Below are positions 47,015-55,751 of a stretch of 57,141 nt of DNA, piece by piece. The position numbers were made by a program, and so were the translations under genes. Positions within the stretch are counted from its first letter, which is position 1. Each line of letters opens with the position of its first letter. The DNA lies in contig JBCKVB010000004.1 of the NCBI GenBank assembly GCA_038924245.1, positions 1 through 57,141 on the forward strand, written 5' to 3'. The DNA comes from SURF-13 sp038924245 (GTDB lineage: Bacteria; Pseudomonadota; Gammaproteobacteria; SURF-13). A model generated the notes under the pieces. That model was not told the DNA's origin. It worked only from the letters and a program-made list of their open reading frames with translations, and did no database searches.

Positions 47015-49745
47015 CGTCTTCCTGATCCGGGATCATTCCCATGGTGCGCAGTGCAACATTGTTGAACCGGTAAGGCACAGGGGCCGATTCTGTGTCGCCA
47101 AAATTTGGAAACGACAGGCTGACAGCCACCAGTGCCTTGGGTTCGATTTCGCTGGCCATCATCATGCGGCCTAAACGTTTGGCATCTTGCTTGGCATCTC
47201 GCTTTGGATTTGGTTTTGGATCACACGGCTCGATGACGTGAATGGTGAGCAAAGGTCTCTTCCGATATCGCCTGTAGACGTAACCTGGCACGGTACTGCC
47301 CTTTTCTGGATCTCGCTTTCTTTCTTCTTCCCACTCCAATTTTGCCGCTTCGATGTCTGGTTTCTCGATATCCACAGTCTCGTCGCCGATCTCGCCAACG
47401 CGCTGCTTGTTGAGTTTCAGGTAGTCCGCCCCCTTAGGAACTTTTTCAAATTGCCGTTGCCGCGCACGAATATTGCGGACGACACCATCCAAGCTTTTAA
47501 TGCTGAGATCTCGCAGCTCATCCCCGTCCCCTTGCGGCAAACAGATGTCCCATTCATCAAGCAATTTGACATCATTCCGCCCGATGAAGGAAAGAATAGG
47601 ACGCTCATTTCCCGATATGTCCAGCATAAACTCCATGTTCATGTTCGAAATCTCGAGCCTCCGAAGAAAGTCTGCCACTTCTGTTGCCTTAACGCCTCTC
47701 CAGTAACATCTGTTTCCGATCATATTTGCCGGGCCCCGACCAGAAAGGAACTGACTGACGTATGCCAAGTTTTTATTATTAGGCTCGACTTCCCTCGGAA
47801 GGAGCGCTGTTTCCGCACCACATTCGCTGAATGAGACCGCAACCTCGATTTGTTGCGAGTTTCTCATCTTGTTAAGCGCTGTGACGGTCAAGGCATTAGG
47901 GTGAGACCTGACACGCATTCCAAATTTGACGGGAGGTTGTTTGTTCGCATGCATTCTTCTAATGTCCAGACGCAGTTCACCAACTACGTCAGCAATATGA
48001 GCAAACCAGTCCTGCACGTCCGGATCCATCCATACCCTGCAAAGATCTTCATAGCCTGGACGATATCCAAACCAGCGCCCCATCTGAAGCAGGGTGTCAT
48101 ATGCTTTGGAATTCCGGAAGAAATAGCTGACACACAATCCTTCCAACGTCAGGCCGCGTGAAAGGGTTAGACCACCCACCGCAACGATACGCCTACCCTT
48201 TTCAGAGTTCTTGTAGAGTCCATAATTCAACCGGTCAGCCGCATCGCTCTTCTGGTTGATTGTCACGACCTTGACTGATGCAACCGAGTCGAACAAATTC
48301 CTTCTCACCTGATCCCAGCTGAATCCACACTCTGCATAGTGCTCTGCCCAGATTGCATACAGCCTAGAGAGGCGCGCATGACCGTCCCAGAGCTCATCGT
48401 CCGCCAGATATTGCTTTATGTCTTCCGTAAGGACGTAAAGGTAGCTCTTGATGACTGCTGCAAGCCGACCCTGCACATCCGTGAAGCGAGTAGCATTCAC
48501 CAGCATAGATCGATGCCTCATAGGCTCCTTCCTGAGATCACGAATCGCGCAAGATAGAAGGAAGGCACTCAAGGCTTCCTCCAACGAAGGTGGTAGCGTC
48601 GTAATGAGCAGATCCTTCTTGTGTTTGTCCGGGAAAACGCTGTCGGCATCGTTGATGTCGACCAGTTGGTACTGATGGCGCCCCGATTCGGAAAATATGC
48701 CAGATACACCAATGTAATTGGTTGGAGTGTTCAGGCAATAGACGAAATTCGACGGGAACAGATCATCGTTGTCCGGGTTGATAAAGACGTTTGCAAATGG
48801 GGTTGCCGTATAGGCAGCATAGGTCGACTTTCCAAAGCGGTTGAGAATCTCCCGTATAAGCTTGTTGATCTTCGCCGGATCCTCATCCTTTTTTGCATTG
48901 ACGGAAGCATTGTCAGCCTCGTCGTCAATCAGCAACAGAGGCAAGTCAATCTGATTGGCCCCCTTCCTCATCTGGGAATCAAGAAAGGCAATCAGGTTTG
49001 CAAGAGGCGAGTGATTTTTTTTCATCACGAGCAAGACCGGCTCGTTGATGTTTTCCAGTGGAATGCCTCCCAGCGCACGCTTGTTCGCCATCAGAAAATC
49101 AGAGTCGATCGATGTTAGGACATTTGGGATGGAAAGACGGAATCGCCCTGCGCCGATGACCGTTTTTTGGCGCTCATAATCGAGAAGGTCACGGCTATCC
49201 CGCCCGACAAAACCCTCGTCAAGCCGCTCCTGAGTCTGTGCCCGCAACACCTCAATCATGCCTGTAAGCAGGACAATAAACTTGTACCCAGCATCGGCTG
49301 CCTTGTTGATCAATCCGCAATAGCTCGCCGTTTTGCCGGACTGCACGTCACCCATGACTAGCCCTTTCACCTTCCATCCGTGAGTCAACTGCGGATTCCC
49401 GCACTCGTTCAGGATGTTGTCTGTATCTTCATCCAGGACACGAACGACTTCCCGCCCAAACCCGCTCGACTTGAGCTGGTTCACATAAGCATCCCAGTAG
49501 TTCCACTTGATTGTTGCCTTTACCTCCTCGAGCCACGGCTGCTGGTCGCCACCATGCAGCCCTTCCCCAGACATCATGCTAACGCCTATTGATGACTCAA
49601 GCTGTTTCCGAACCCTGTCGAGGGTGCCGGCATCAATTCCAGGGGTGATCTTCGATAGCATACCGATGACCTCATTAAGGAGTTCATCCGTCAACTCCTG
49701 TGTTCCGATGATTCCGACGGCAATCAGAAATGGGTCACTTTTCAT
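47001..49745 (-). CDS. Z1-domain ATPase (helicase-like)
   Basis: 914 residues. Walker A in a modified form, GDVQSGKT at 132-139; Walker B LLLIDDEADNAS with DDEAD at 274-278; and the Z1 signature with GGLTLSRGLTLEGL and the arginine-containing LLQMGRWFGYRPGYEDLCRVW. This is a superfamily-2-like motor expected to move on DNA and bring effector nucleases. Start ATG overlaps the GHKL stop as ATGA, so the two are coupled and probably made in fixed ratio. Confidence 0.92.
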   Translation of the reverse strand: MKSDPFLIAVGIIGTQELTDELLNEVIGMLSKITPGIDAGTLDRVRKQLESSIGVSMMSGEGLHGGDQQPWLEEVKATIKWNYWDAYVNQLKSSGFGREVVRVLDEDTDNILNECGNPQLTHGWKVKGLVMGDVQSGKTASYCGLINKAADAGYKFIVLLTGMIEVLRAQTQERLDEGFVGRDSRDLLDYERQKTVIGAGRFRLSIPNVLTSIDSDFLMANKRALGGIPLENINEPVLLVMKKNHSPLANLIAFLDSQMRKGANQIDLPLLLIDDEADNASVNAKKDEDPAKINKLIREILNRFGKSTYAAYTATPFANVFINPDNDDLFPSNFVYCLNTPTNYIGVSGIFSESGRHQYQLVDINDADSVFPDKHKKDLLITTLPPSLEEALSAFLLSCAIRDLRKEPMRHRSMLVNATRFTDVQGRLAAVIKSYLYVLTEDIKQYLADDELWDGHARLSRLYAIWAEHYAECGFSWDQVRRNLFDSVASVKVVTINQKSDAADRLNYGLYKNSEKGRRIVAVGGLTLSRGLTLEGLCVSYFFRNSKAYDTLLQMGRWFGYRPGYEDLCRVWMDPDVQDWFAHIADVVGELRLDIRRMHANKQPPVKFGMRVRSHPNALTVTALNKMRNSQQIEVAVSFSECGAETALLPREVEPNNKNLAYVSQFLSGRGPANMIGNRCYWRGVKATEVADFLRRLEISNMNMEFMLDISGNERPILSFIGRNDVKLLDEWDICLPQGDGDELRDLSIKSLDGVVRNIRARQRQFEKVPKGADYLKLNKQRVGEIGDETVDIEKPDIEAAKLEWEEERKRDPEKGSTVPGYVYRRYRKRPLLTIHVIEPCDPKPNPKRDAKQDAKRLGRMMMASEIEPKALVAVSLSFPNFGDTESAPVPYRFNNVALRTMGMIPDQEDDDED

Positions 49746-51211
49746 TTTGTTAGCTCCAAGCGTAGTTTTTCATGATGTTGCGGATGGCGAACGATGGGGT
49801 CGATGTTCAATACTTGATTAACACCAAGACCAGTTATCTCGAGAAGATTCGTTGCTATCTCAAGTAGCTCCGTGAATGTTTCCAATTCGTCTGCCCCTCT
49901 ATGATCTGAACACATGTCGGCGTAGATCGACTCAAACGGCAAAGTGTCTCCAAACATGCTCAACAACATCTGAAAATACCGTTGATTTTCCTCGCCGAAT
50001 TTAGACGAGAGTGACTGAATCACGGGGTGTTCCATGTTCAGCTCGTATCGGAATGAATCGCGCTTTGGCTCAATTCTTGACCAGAGTGGAACGAATCCAT
50101 TGTTCTTTTGCTTTCGTCCAGGATACGTCACCGTATTCCTGCTGGTGTTGGCAAAATGGGGAATGAGTTCCTTCAGTCGAGACCTGATCGATTCAGGCGG
50201 ATAAGCGACCGATTTCTTGATGTCCAAGGCCCACAGATCATCGAAGGAGTTTGGAATATCGACCTGTATTCTGGTCAGCTTGAAAAACTCATTCTTTGGC
50301 ACGAGCCTGAACCATGTGCCCCAGATAACAAGTCGACGATTGCGGTAGATGTAGAACCCCTGGGTTCCTCTAAGACCCTCCTTGCCCCCGGCCAGATTTA
50401 TTTCATCCAGAGACAGGTGACTGACAGGCGGCAGGATAAAAGGGCATACATTCACATTCCCTCTCTCATGCCTGATTACCTGCCCTTCTAAAGGCTGCCG
50501 GAAAGTGTTGTCTCTTAGAAAAGGGTCACGTGGAGGTATCTGCAATCCATTAGCTACGATCCTGATCGGACTGAATCCATCCTCCTTTTGCGTAAAGCGA
50601 TGAAAAACAAGGGCGAGGTGCTCGTACAGAGATGTCAGTTTCGTTGTCATTTCGGACTGAGGGTCGGCTGCACCAGCAGTGAGCCGATCAAGATCCTGCC
50701 AAACAACCAAGGTGCCAGAATCCAAACCTTGAAGGCGGGAAAACATGGGCAGGGATTCAAGATCCCTTTGTGCAGGGACGACCACCAGCCATCGTCCAGA
50801 CTCTAGTACGACATCGAGATCCCACCGCCTTGCACTGGTGACGCCCTCTTTCTTGCTCACTACTGTGAGCTTTCTACATTGGGACAAAGATGCCGTCTTC
50901 AAACCGAGGCCAAACCTGCCCAGATCTGAAACATCCCGTACATCGGTTGGATTACAGCTGCCATACCGCATGGCATTGGTCAACTCATTGGGAGCCATCC
51001 CCCAGCCGTTGTCCAGAATTGCAACAAAAGGATCTTCTGATGCGCCGTACTTAACTTCAATGCAATCTGCCGTTGCAGAGATACTGTTGTCAATTAAATC
51101 AGCAATTGCTGCCTCAGCTGTGTAGCCGACTGCTCGCATTGCCTCGATCAGGGAAATCGGATCAGGGATGACCTCCAATGTTTCCATTGCTTCCACGTTA
51201 GCCTCTAGCAT
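49742..51211 (-). CDS. GHKL (MutL/Hsp90-type) ATPase
   Basis: 489 residues. N-terminal Bergerat fold: N-box EAAIADLIDNS at 33-43, G1 DNGWGM at 67-72 and G2 GRFGLGLKTAS at 98-108. Residues after about 220 form the transducer-like part with LGGKEGLRGTQGFYIYRNRR-type strands (GGKEGLRGTQGFYIYRN). Such proteins open and close as ATP-driven clamps. A GGAGG ribosome site lies 10 bases before the ATG at 51211. First gene of the four-gene set, 71 bp after a MITE-like element. Confidence 0.92.
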   Translation of the reverse strand: MLEANVEAMETLEVIPDPISLIEAMRAVGYTAEAAIADLIDNSISATADCIEVKYGASEDPFVAILDNGWGMAPNELTNAMRYGSCNPTDVRDVSDLGRFGLGLKTASLSQCRKLTVVSKKEGVTSARRWDLDVVLESGRWLVVVPAQRDLESLPMFSRLQGLDSGTLVVWQDLDRLTAGAADPQSEMTTKLTSLYEHLALVFHRFTQKEDGFSPIRIVANGLQIPPRDPFLRDNTFRQPLEGQVIRHERGNVNVCPFILPPVSHLSLDEINLAGGKEGLRGTQGFYIYRNRRLVIWGTWFRLVPKNEFFKLTRIQVDIPNSFDDLWALDIKKSVAYPPESIRSRLKELIPHFANTSRNTVTYPGRKQKNNGFVPLWSRIEPKRDSFRYELNMEHPVIQSLSSKFGEENQRYFQMLLSMFGDTLPFESIYADMCSDHRGADELETFTELLEIATNLLEITGLGVNQVLNIDPIVRHPQHHEKLRLELTK

Positions 51212-51281
51212 CCCTGTACTATCCTCCCTAACGGAATTTTCTTCAACATGACAAATTATCTATGCATATATAGGCCAACAC

Positions 51282-51452
51282 AGTAGTGTCCGGTTAATCT
51301 GAGACGAAGTTCGTGGAAAGCCTTTATTCATGCGGTTCTTCGACATTTTCAAGGTGATGCCGATTTTAGCTCACGCTTGAAATTCACGCCCAATTGAATT
51401 AGATGGTTGCGAGAAGAATCGGGCCTATTTTTTCGTCAACCGGACAGTAGTG
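51282..51452. mobile_element. MITE-like element with TGTCCGGTT ends
   Basis: About 171 bp with inverted ends (left AGTGTCCGGTTAA, right TCAACCGGACAGTAGTGA) matching those of the IS4-like derivative at 19689. GTAG flanks both ends and may be the target duplication. No transposase frame remains inside. It lies between the restriction-enzyme and GHKL genes, and its right end provides the last codons and the stop of the former. Confidence 0.75.
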
Positions 51453-52785
51453 ATTCGCAATATGCTGTTACATCCACTAGATTTACATTCACATAGAGGC
51501 TATTCAGGCCTCTCAGCTTGACTCTGAACTGGCTACGCCTTTTTGTCGTCGGGCTGACATCGTTTATGCCCTCTAGCTTAATGCCGGGATCGTAGTACAC
51601 CATTTGTGACTCAATCGCTTTCAGCAAATACAAAGGGTCGGTGCCCTCACCTAGCCTTACTATATTTCCATAGGTATATTGGTTTTTCGGGTCTGTTCGG
51701 TGTTCGCTGGGAACATAAACTGCATTGCGGTGCTTGCGATTCCAGTGCTTCAGAATTCCGGTGAATGCCCAAAATGCAGCCAGCGTTCCATCATCAGATG
51801 ACATGGCTATCCCACCATCTGCATCAGTGATCTTCCCTGATAAACTGTCATACCCATGAAGCGTTATCGTCAGCCCCGTATTGGGATGTTTTTGGTTACA
51901 AAAATGGGCGCCACCGAAGTTCATTCTGTCAGCCCTGCCCAGACGATCCATGTACCCAAAGGTTCTTACGAACTCCTCCACACCTCGCTCAACGTAAAAA
52001 CCTCCGGTTGGCTCAGGGGTCATGAGGGTCAGCACATTGCTGCCATGCTGCTTCACTTCCCAGCCTTGGAAATCCGGCTCTGACCTTCCGTTTGGTGTAA
52101 TGCCCAACTCTGCTTCAAGAGTATACCCACCACACTGAGTGGCATTGCAGGGAAGAATGCTTCTCGTGGCATCAAGGCGCTTGGAGTTGATCCATCCCAG
52201 CCTGTGTATACGACATAACTCCGTAAGCAGAGCAGTTCGTGGATCACTTCCAACGCCCAGAAAAACCGAAGTAACAATCTCGGAGAAAATTTCTGTAGCT
52301 TTTACCAGCCCTGCGCTAATCCCCATAGCCTGTCGACAAACAGAACTCTCAGGCTCAAAAACAGAACCAATGATCCGCCCCTGATTATCTGTTCCTAGAA
52401 AGAGTATTCGACCAGGAATTCGGCTGTTCATGAGTGTTCGAGTTGAGTCTAGTCGAGACCTGTCACAGCCCCTGAGGAAACCTGAGAACCTGATTTCCGG
52501 ATACTGCGGATAGAGAATTATTTGTGCGGACGGTGCATTTACCAGCGAGGTGTCATCGCCAATCCAGCAGAAGTCGACCCCCGCCTTGAAAATTGGATTA
52601 TCCCCACTAGGGTCTGGATAAACGTCCCCAGTCGGAAAAAGCGTGAGAGCTTTGAAGCCTGGACCGAAGTAGACCTGATTCTTGGAGTTGTCGTTAGCCG
52701 CCAGGAATTTAATGTAAACCTTTTCTACGCGATGATCGGCGTAGTACTGAATCAGACTCTGAAGCGACTGAATGGAAGTGGACAA
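51436..52785 (-). CDS. MvaI/BcnI-like restriction endonuclease
   Basis: 449 residues. GGYTLEAELGI at 219-229 and the active site PD238-x4-E243-V-K245 (SEPDFQGWEVKQHG) match the MvaI/BcnI family, monomeric enzymes cutting CCWGG or CCSGG. The remaining C-terminal region (FGGAHFCNQKHP, AAFWAFTGILKHWNRKHRNAVYVP) fits the same fold. The start is TTG with AGGAG six bases before. The final ESLLSG and TGA lie in the MITE end, so the native C-terminus may have been trimmed by a few residues. It sits after vsr and the methyltransferase, its expected protective partner. Confidence 0.85.
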   Translation of the reverse strand: MSTSIQSLQSLIQYYADHRVEKVYIKFLAANDNSKNQVYFGPGFKALTLFPTGDVYPDPSGDNPIFKAGVDFCWIGDDTSLVNAPSAQIILYPQYPEIRFSGFLRGCDRSRLDSTRTLMNSRIPGRILFLGTDNQGRIIGSVFEPESSVCRQAMGISAGLVKATEIFSEIVTSVFLGVGSDPRTALLTELCRIHRLGWINSKRLDATRSILPCNATQCGGYTLEAELGITPNGRSEPDFQGWEVKQHGSNVLTLMTPEPTGGFYVERGVEEFVRTFGYMDRLGRADRMNFGGAHFCNQKHPNTGLTITLHGYDSLSGKITDADGGIAMSSDDGTLAAFWAFTGILKHWNRKHRNAVYVPSEHRTDPKNQYTYGNIVRLGEGTDPLYLLKAIESQMVYYDPGIKLEGINDVSPTTKRRSQFRVKLRGLNSLYVNVNLVDVTAYCESLLSG

Positions 52786-52830
52786 TTTGAACTCCTATTG
52801 GAAGCTTGACATGAATCACCTCAGCTACGA

Positions 52831-53250
52831 TCAGGTAGAGAGATTGCCTCTGATTTTGCCACACAGGCGGCTGATTAGCTTTGGATTGTCTTTTTCACAC
52901 TCCCATACAACAATACATTTCCAGCCCTGAGTCGCAAATGCCGCAAGAACTTTCCCATCGCGCTCAATGTTTCCCTGAAGTTTGTTTCTCCAGAAGTCCG
53001 TGTTGCTCTTGGGCATTACTGCATACTTGCAGCCTGGATGCTGATGCCAGAAGCAGCCATGGACGAAGATAGCTGTTCGATATTTTGGGAGAACAATGTC
53101 CGGCTTTCCCGGAAGGTCTTTGACGTGAAGTCGAAATCTAAAGCCCTTAGCATGTAGACCCTTCCGAACATGAAGTTCTGGCTTTGTGTTTTTGCTACGG
53201 ATACCGGACATCATCCGGCTACGCGTTGTCCGGTCAACGACATCAACCAT
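52831..53250 (-). CDS. vsr: Very short patch repair endonuclease
   Basis: Nicks 5' of T in T:G mismatches that arise when 5-methylcytosine deaminates within Dcm-type sites. 139 residues with the E. coli Vsr active-site numbering: D51 (PGKPDIVL), H64 and H69 (VHGCFWHQH). The Cys zinc ligands appear in CKYAV and ECEK. Lies between the m5C methyltransferase and restriction enzyme, as expected for an m5C modification system. Confidence 0.96.
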   Translation of the reverse strand: MVDVVDRTTRSRMMSGIRSKNTKPELHVRKGLHAKGFRFRLHVKDLPGKPDIVLPKYRTAIFVHGCFWHQHPGCKYAVMPKSNTDFWRNKLQGNIERDGKVLAAFATQGWKCIVVWECEKDNPKLISRLCGKIRGNLST

Positions 53251-53283
53251 CAGGCATCAAACTGTCCGAGAGCGGCAGTCTCC

Positions 53284-54603
53284 TTATGCATTTGCATAAC
53301 GAAGCGGTAACTCAGGCTCCAGGGTATCCGTTTCCAGCATAGGCTGCATCAACCTTGCAACATGAGACATAACATCAACAACAACAGAATTTCCAAATTG
53401 CTTGTAAGAGCGAGTATCCGAAACAGGGATTTTGAAATTATCCGGGAAGCCCATCAGTCGCGCGCATTCTCTGGGCGTCAATCTGCGCGGGCTTTTGCGC
53501 TTGCCTTGGTAGATAAGGATTTCCGAGCCGTCCTTGTAGTAGCGCGCTGAAAGCGTGCGGGCGGTATTTTCCGGGGTAACTAGGCCAAAGCCGAACCCGT
53601 TGCCCTTGGCGCGGTGCTTCGCGGCGTAATTCTGCAAGTAGAGCCAGAGGTGATCGGAGAGGGTGTATTTATTCTGCACACGCTGTTTTTTGTGGTCGAA
53701 GAATCTTCCTTCGTCCCATTCCAGAACAGGCTCTGAACCATCGGTGCGGTGCAAAATGTCCTTGAGCTTGCGCTTGTTCTTGGGTGGCAGGGGCAGGGCA
53801 TTGAAATCGAATGCAACCGGCTCGCGAAAACCGACGATGAGAATGCGTTCGCGGTGTTGTGGGACGAAGTGCGCACCGTCAATAATGCGCCAGTGAATGT
53901 GGTAACCCAACTCCTCGGTCAAGGTGCGGCGGATAACTTCGAAGGTGCGACCCTTGTCATGCGATTGCAGATTCTTCACATTTTCCAGCAGGAAAGCGCG
54001 TGGGCGCTTGGCTGCAATGATGCGTGCCACGTCGAAGAACAGCGTCCCTTGGGCTTCGCAGGCGAAGCCGTGCGCCTTGCCCAGCGCATTTTTCTTGGAC
54101 ACTCCGGCAATAGAAAAAGGTTGGCAGGGAAATCCGGCCAGCAATACGTCATGGTCGGGAATGTGGGCAGCATCTATCTGAGTGATGTCACCATGAATTG
54201 GATGGCCGTCGCGGAAATTTTCGGCATAGGTTTTCTGGGCATAGCTGTCCCACTCGCTGGTGAACACGCAACGCCCGCCGATGTTCTCGAACGCCTTGCG
54301 AATACCGCCGATGCCCGCAAACAGATCAATGAAATTGAAATTGCCCTCCTCGGTATTTTTCGTTCCGAACGGGAGCAGTTGCTGCAATGCGGGAACCAGA
54401 TAGGCGGGGGGCTGCGATTGCCTCACTTCCCATCGTCTGATGGTGCGGACGTTAATTCCCAAATGACGGGCAATTACAGCTTGTGTGTTGTGTTTACGTG
54501 CCTCGGCAAGGTAGGTAAATACAGCTTCCTGATCGTCGGCGGTGCTTAGGATGGTAATCATGGGTGCTTTATTATCTGGGAGCTTTTGCGGACAATATGG
54601 CAT
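53284..54603 (-). CDS. DNA cytosine-C5 methyltransferase, Dcm-like
   Basis: Protects host DNA by methylating cytosine at C5; CCWGG is inferred from its partners. From the ATG at 54603 it has 439 residues. An N-terminal HTH (AVIARHLGINVRTIRRWEV) precedes motif I FIDLFAGIGGIR, motif IV with catalytic Cys160 (GFPCQPFS), motif VI ENVKNL, motif VIII QHRERILIVGF, a target-recognition region and motifs IX-X (RLTPRECARLMGFP, QFGNSVVV). Other possible starts are 54633 and 54561. An inverted repeat overlaps the longer start. HTH-bearing enzymes of this class (M.EcoRII, M.SsoII) repress their own promoters. Confidence 0.95.
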   Translation of the reverse strand: MPYCPQKLPDNKAPMITILSTADDQEAVFTYLAEARKHNTQAVIARHLGINVRTIRRWEVRQSQPPAYLVPALQQLLPFGTKNTEEGNFNFIDLFAGIGGIRKAFENIGGRCVFTSEWDSYAQKTYAENFRDGHPIHGDITQIDAAHIPDHDVLLAGFPCQPFSIAGVSKKNALGKAHGFACEAQGTLFFDVARIIAAKRPRAFLLENVKNLQSHDKGRTFEVIRRTLTEELGYHIHWRIIDGAHFVPQHRERILIVGFREPVAFDFNALPLPPKNKRKLKDILHRTDGSEPVLEWDEGRFFDHKKQRVQNKYTLSDHLWLYLQNYAAKHRAKGNGFGFGLVTPENTARTLSARYYKDGSEILIYQGKRKSPRRLTPRECARLMGFPDNFKIPVSDTRSYKQFGNSVVVDVMSHVARLMQPMLETDTLEPELPLRYANA

Positions 54604-54611
54604 TTTATAGT

Positions 54612-54630
54612 CCCTGTCAAATGACCAGGG
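54612..54630. promoter_or_regulatory. Inverted repeat at the methyltransferase start
   Basis: CCCTG-TCA / AA / TGA-C-CAGGG, an imperfect palindrome nine bases upstream of the ATG at 54603. It contains a CCAGG (CCWGG) site. Candidate operator for the HTH domain of the methyltransferase, or a methylation-sensitive switch. Confidence 0.5.
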
Positions 54631-54633
54631 CAT

Positions 54634-54927
54634 ATACCGCCCCCGCTGGCGTAGTCATCAGGAAATGCGAGAAATTGGACTGTCACCTTTTCTGCTGATC
54701 AGAGCCAAGGCTCCTCCCTCATTCCCATGCTTTTGCAGGAATCCTAACATTAAGGTAACCGTGAGCGTCTTTACGGGTGTAGTGCGCGGAATCGTCTTCG
54801 TAACAGAGACTCATAGGGTCAGACTCCATGGACACTCCCTTGATTACAAGGTATCGGAACTAGCTTAACAAGATTACCGTCCGCACCCGATGGTGCCCGG
54901 CAATGGTTACATTGTATCGGCGCTACT
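54634..54927. other. Spacer between defence block and RHH operon
   Basis: No supported gene. Around 54805-54830 there is a 'gggtcagactcc' REP-like scrap like those near 11875 and 41043. The methyltransferase promoter must lie at the left end of this stretch. Confidence 0.35.
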
Positions 54928-54952
54928 TGTAATGCGTTACATATGCGTTACA
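54928..54952. promoter_or_regulatory. Tandem TGCGTTACA operator-like repeats
   Basis: TGTAATGCGTTACA (itself TGTAA/TTACA inverted) is followed at once by TATGCGTTACA, giving two direct ATGCGTTACA units with an 11-bp period. TACAAT at 54948-54953 could be a -10 box. It lies 35 bp before the ribbon-helix-helix gene and suits cooperative binding of that protein. Confidence 0.55.
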
Positions 54953-54986
54953 ATATGTGGGTATCAGGTAGGTCCACGAGTGAAGC

Positions 54987-55181
54987 ATGCCCCCGACAAA
55001 AACCGCCACCTTAAATCTGCGCATTGACCCGATACTGAAGGGGGCGGCGCAAGGGGCCGCCCTGCGCGAACAGCGCAGTGTCGCCAACCTGATTGAGGTA
55101 CTGATTCGAAAGCATTGTGCGGAGGTGGGCATCCCCATCCCGGAACAGCGATCCTTATTCAGGGAGGACGATGATGAATGA
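54987..55181 (+). CDS. Ribbon-helix-helix DNA-binding protein
   Basis: 64 residues: strand KTATLNLRIDP, helix ILKGAAQGAALREQ, helix SVANLIEVLIRKHCAE, the Arc/CopG pattern. Acidic tail. The stop overlaps the next gene by eight bases (GATGATGA region), so both are coupled. Probably the autoregulator of this small operon, or a partition or antitoxin-type protein. Confidence 0.75.
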   Translation: MPPTKTATLNLRIDPILKGAAQGAALREQRSVANLIEVLIRKHCAEVGIPIPEQRSLFREDDDE

Positions 55182-55428
55182 GAAGACTCTGCGCGCCTTG
55201 GTGGATGCGGGCGCTGTACGGCGCATCCGCATCATCGCTAATGGCGCCCGTTTCCACATAGAGGCCGATACCCCGACGGGTTCCATTACGGCCTTCACCC
55301 TCAAGGGCACCGTCAAGACCTGGGGTTCACTGGATGCCGCCGCCAAGTGGGTGCGTTCACTCGGCATCGGCACGGCGCAGCTCGATGTGGCCAAGTGGCA
55401 GCCGGAACAGAAGGGCTTGAGACTGTAA
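55174..55428 (+). CDS. Small ParC-type partition-associated protein
   Basis: 84 residues: EKTLRALVDAGAVRRIRIIANGARFHIEAD, SLDAAAKWVRSLGIGTAQLDVAKWQPEQKGL. It resembles, from memory, short proteins labelled ParC-family partition-associated on plasmids and integrative elements, always next to an RHH gene. The function is not established. The start ATG at 55174 is chosen because it overlaps the RHH gene and follows AGGGAGG. Confidence 0.6.
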   Translation: MNEKTLRALVDAGAVRRIRIIANGARFHIEADTPTGSITAFTLKGTVKTWGSLDAAAKWVRSLGIGTAQLDVAKWQPEQKGLRL

Positions 55429-55559
55429 TGATCCGGCGATCCATTGATGGCCCCGGCATGAAGTATACCGGGGGCCACATCCGTTTTCTCCGTATCCAGC
55501 CGGGCGCGCCCGGAGAGATAAATCTGGGGCACTGGGAATCAATAGTAACCCCGCCTTAA
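55428..55559 (+). CDS. 43-residue coupled small ORF
   Basis: Begins with TAATG overlap on the preceding gene: MIRRSIDGPGMKYTGGHIRF and on to GEINLGHWESIVTPP. No motif. Its tight coupling argues for translation, but it is short and I cannot identify it. Confidence 0.4.
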   Translation: MIRRSIDGPGMKYTGGHIRFLRIQPGAPGEINLGHWESIVTPP

Positions 55560-55712
55560 CGTAGAACTAACCGGCGGCGGCAACCGGGCTACCGCTCTGT
55601 CCTTGTAGGTTTGTCCGTATCGAGCCATTTCTGTTCTCCTTCGCCGCCCCCAGGTTCTTGGTTCTATTGAGGCGACAACTATTCTGACACGGGGGGGTAT
55701 GACACGGGGGGA
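55560..55712. other. Leader upstream of the riboswitch-like array
   Basis: No gene. At 55686-55711 GACACGGGGGG occurs twice, 15 bp apart, ending at the -35 box described next; these direct repeats are candidate regulator sites. Confidence 0.4.
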
Positions 55713-55742
55713 TTGACAAACTCATGCCTTGGGTAGTAGTCT
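55713..55742 (+). promoter_or_regulatory. Candidate promoter of the array
   Basis: A perfect TTGACA at 55713-55718, then TAGTCT at 55737-55742 with an 18-nt spacer (a weak -10). Transcription would start near 55750, at the first riboswitch-like element. Confidence 0.5.
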
Positions 55743-55751
55743 GTGTACGTA

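Noticed and set aside
54665..54868. Open frame upstream of the RHH operon
   Set aside because: No ribosome site, and it includes a REP-like scrap.
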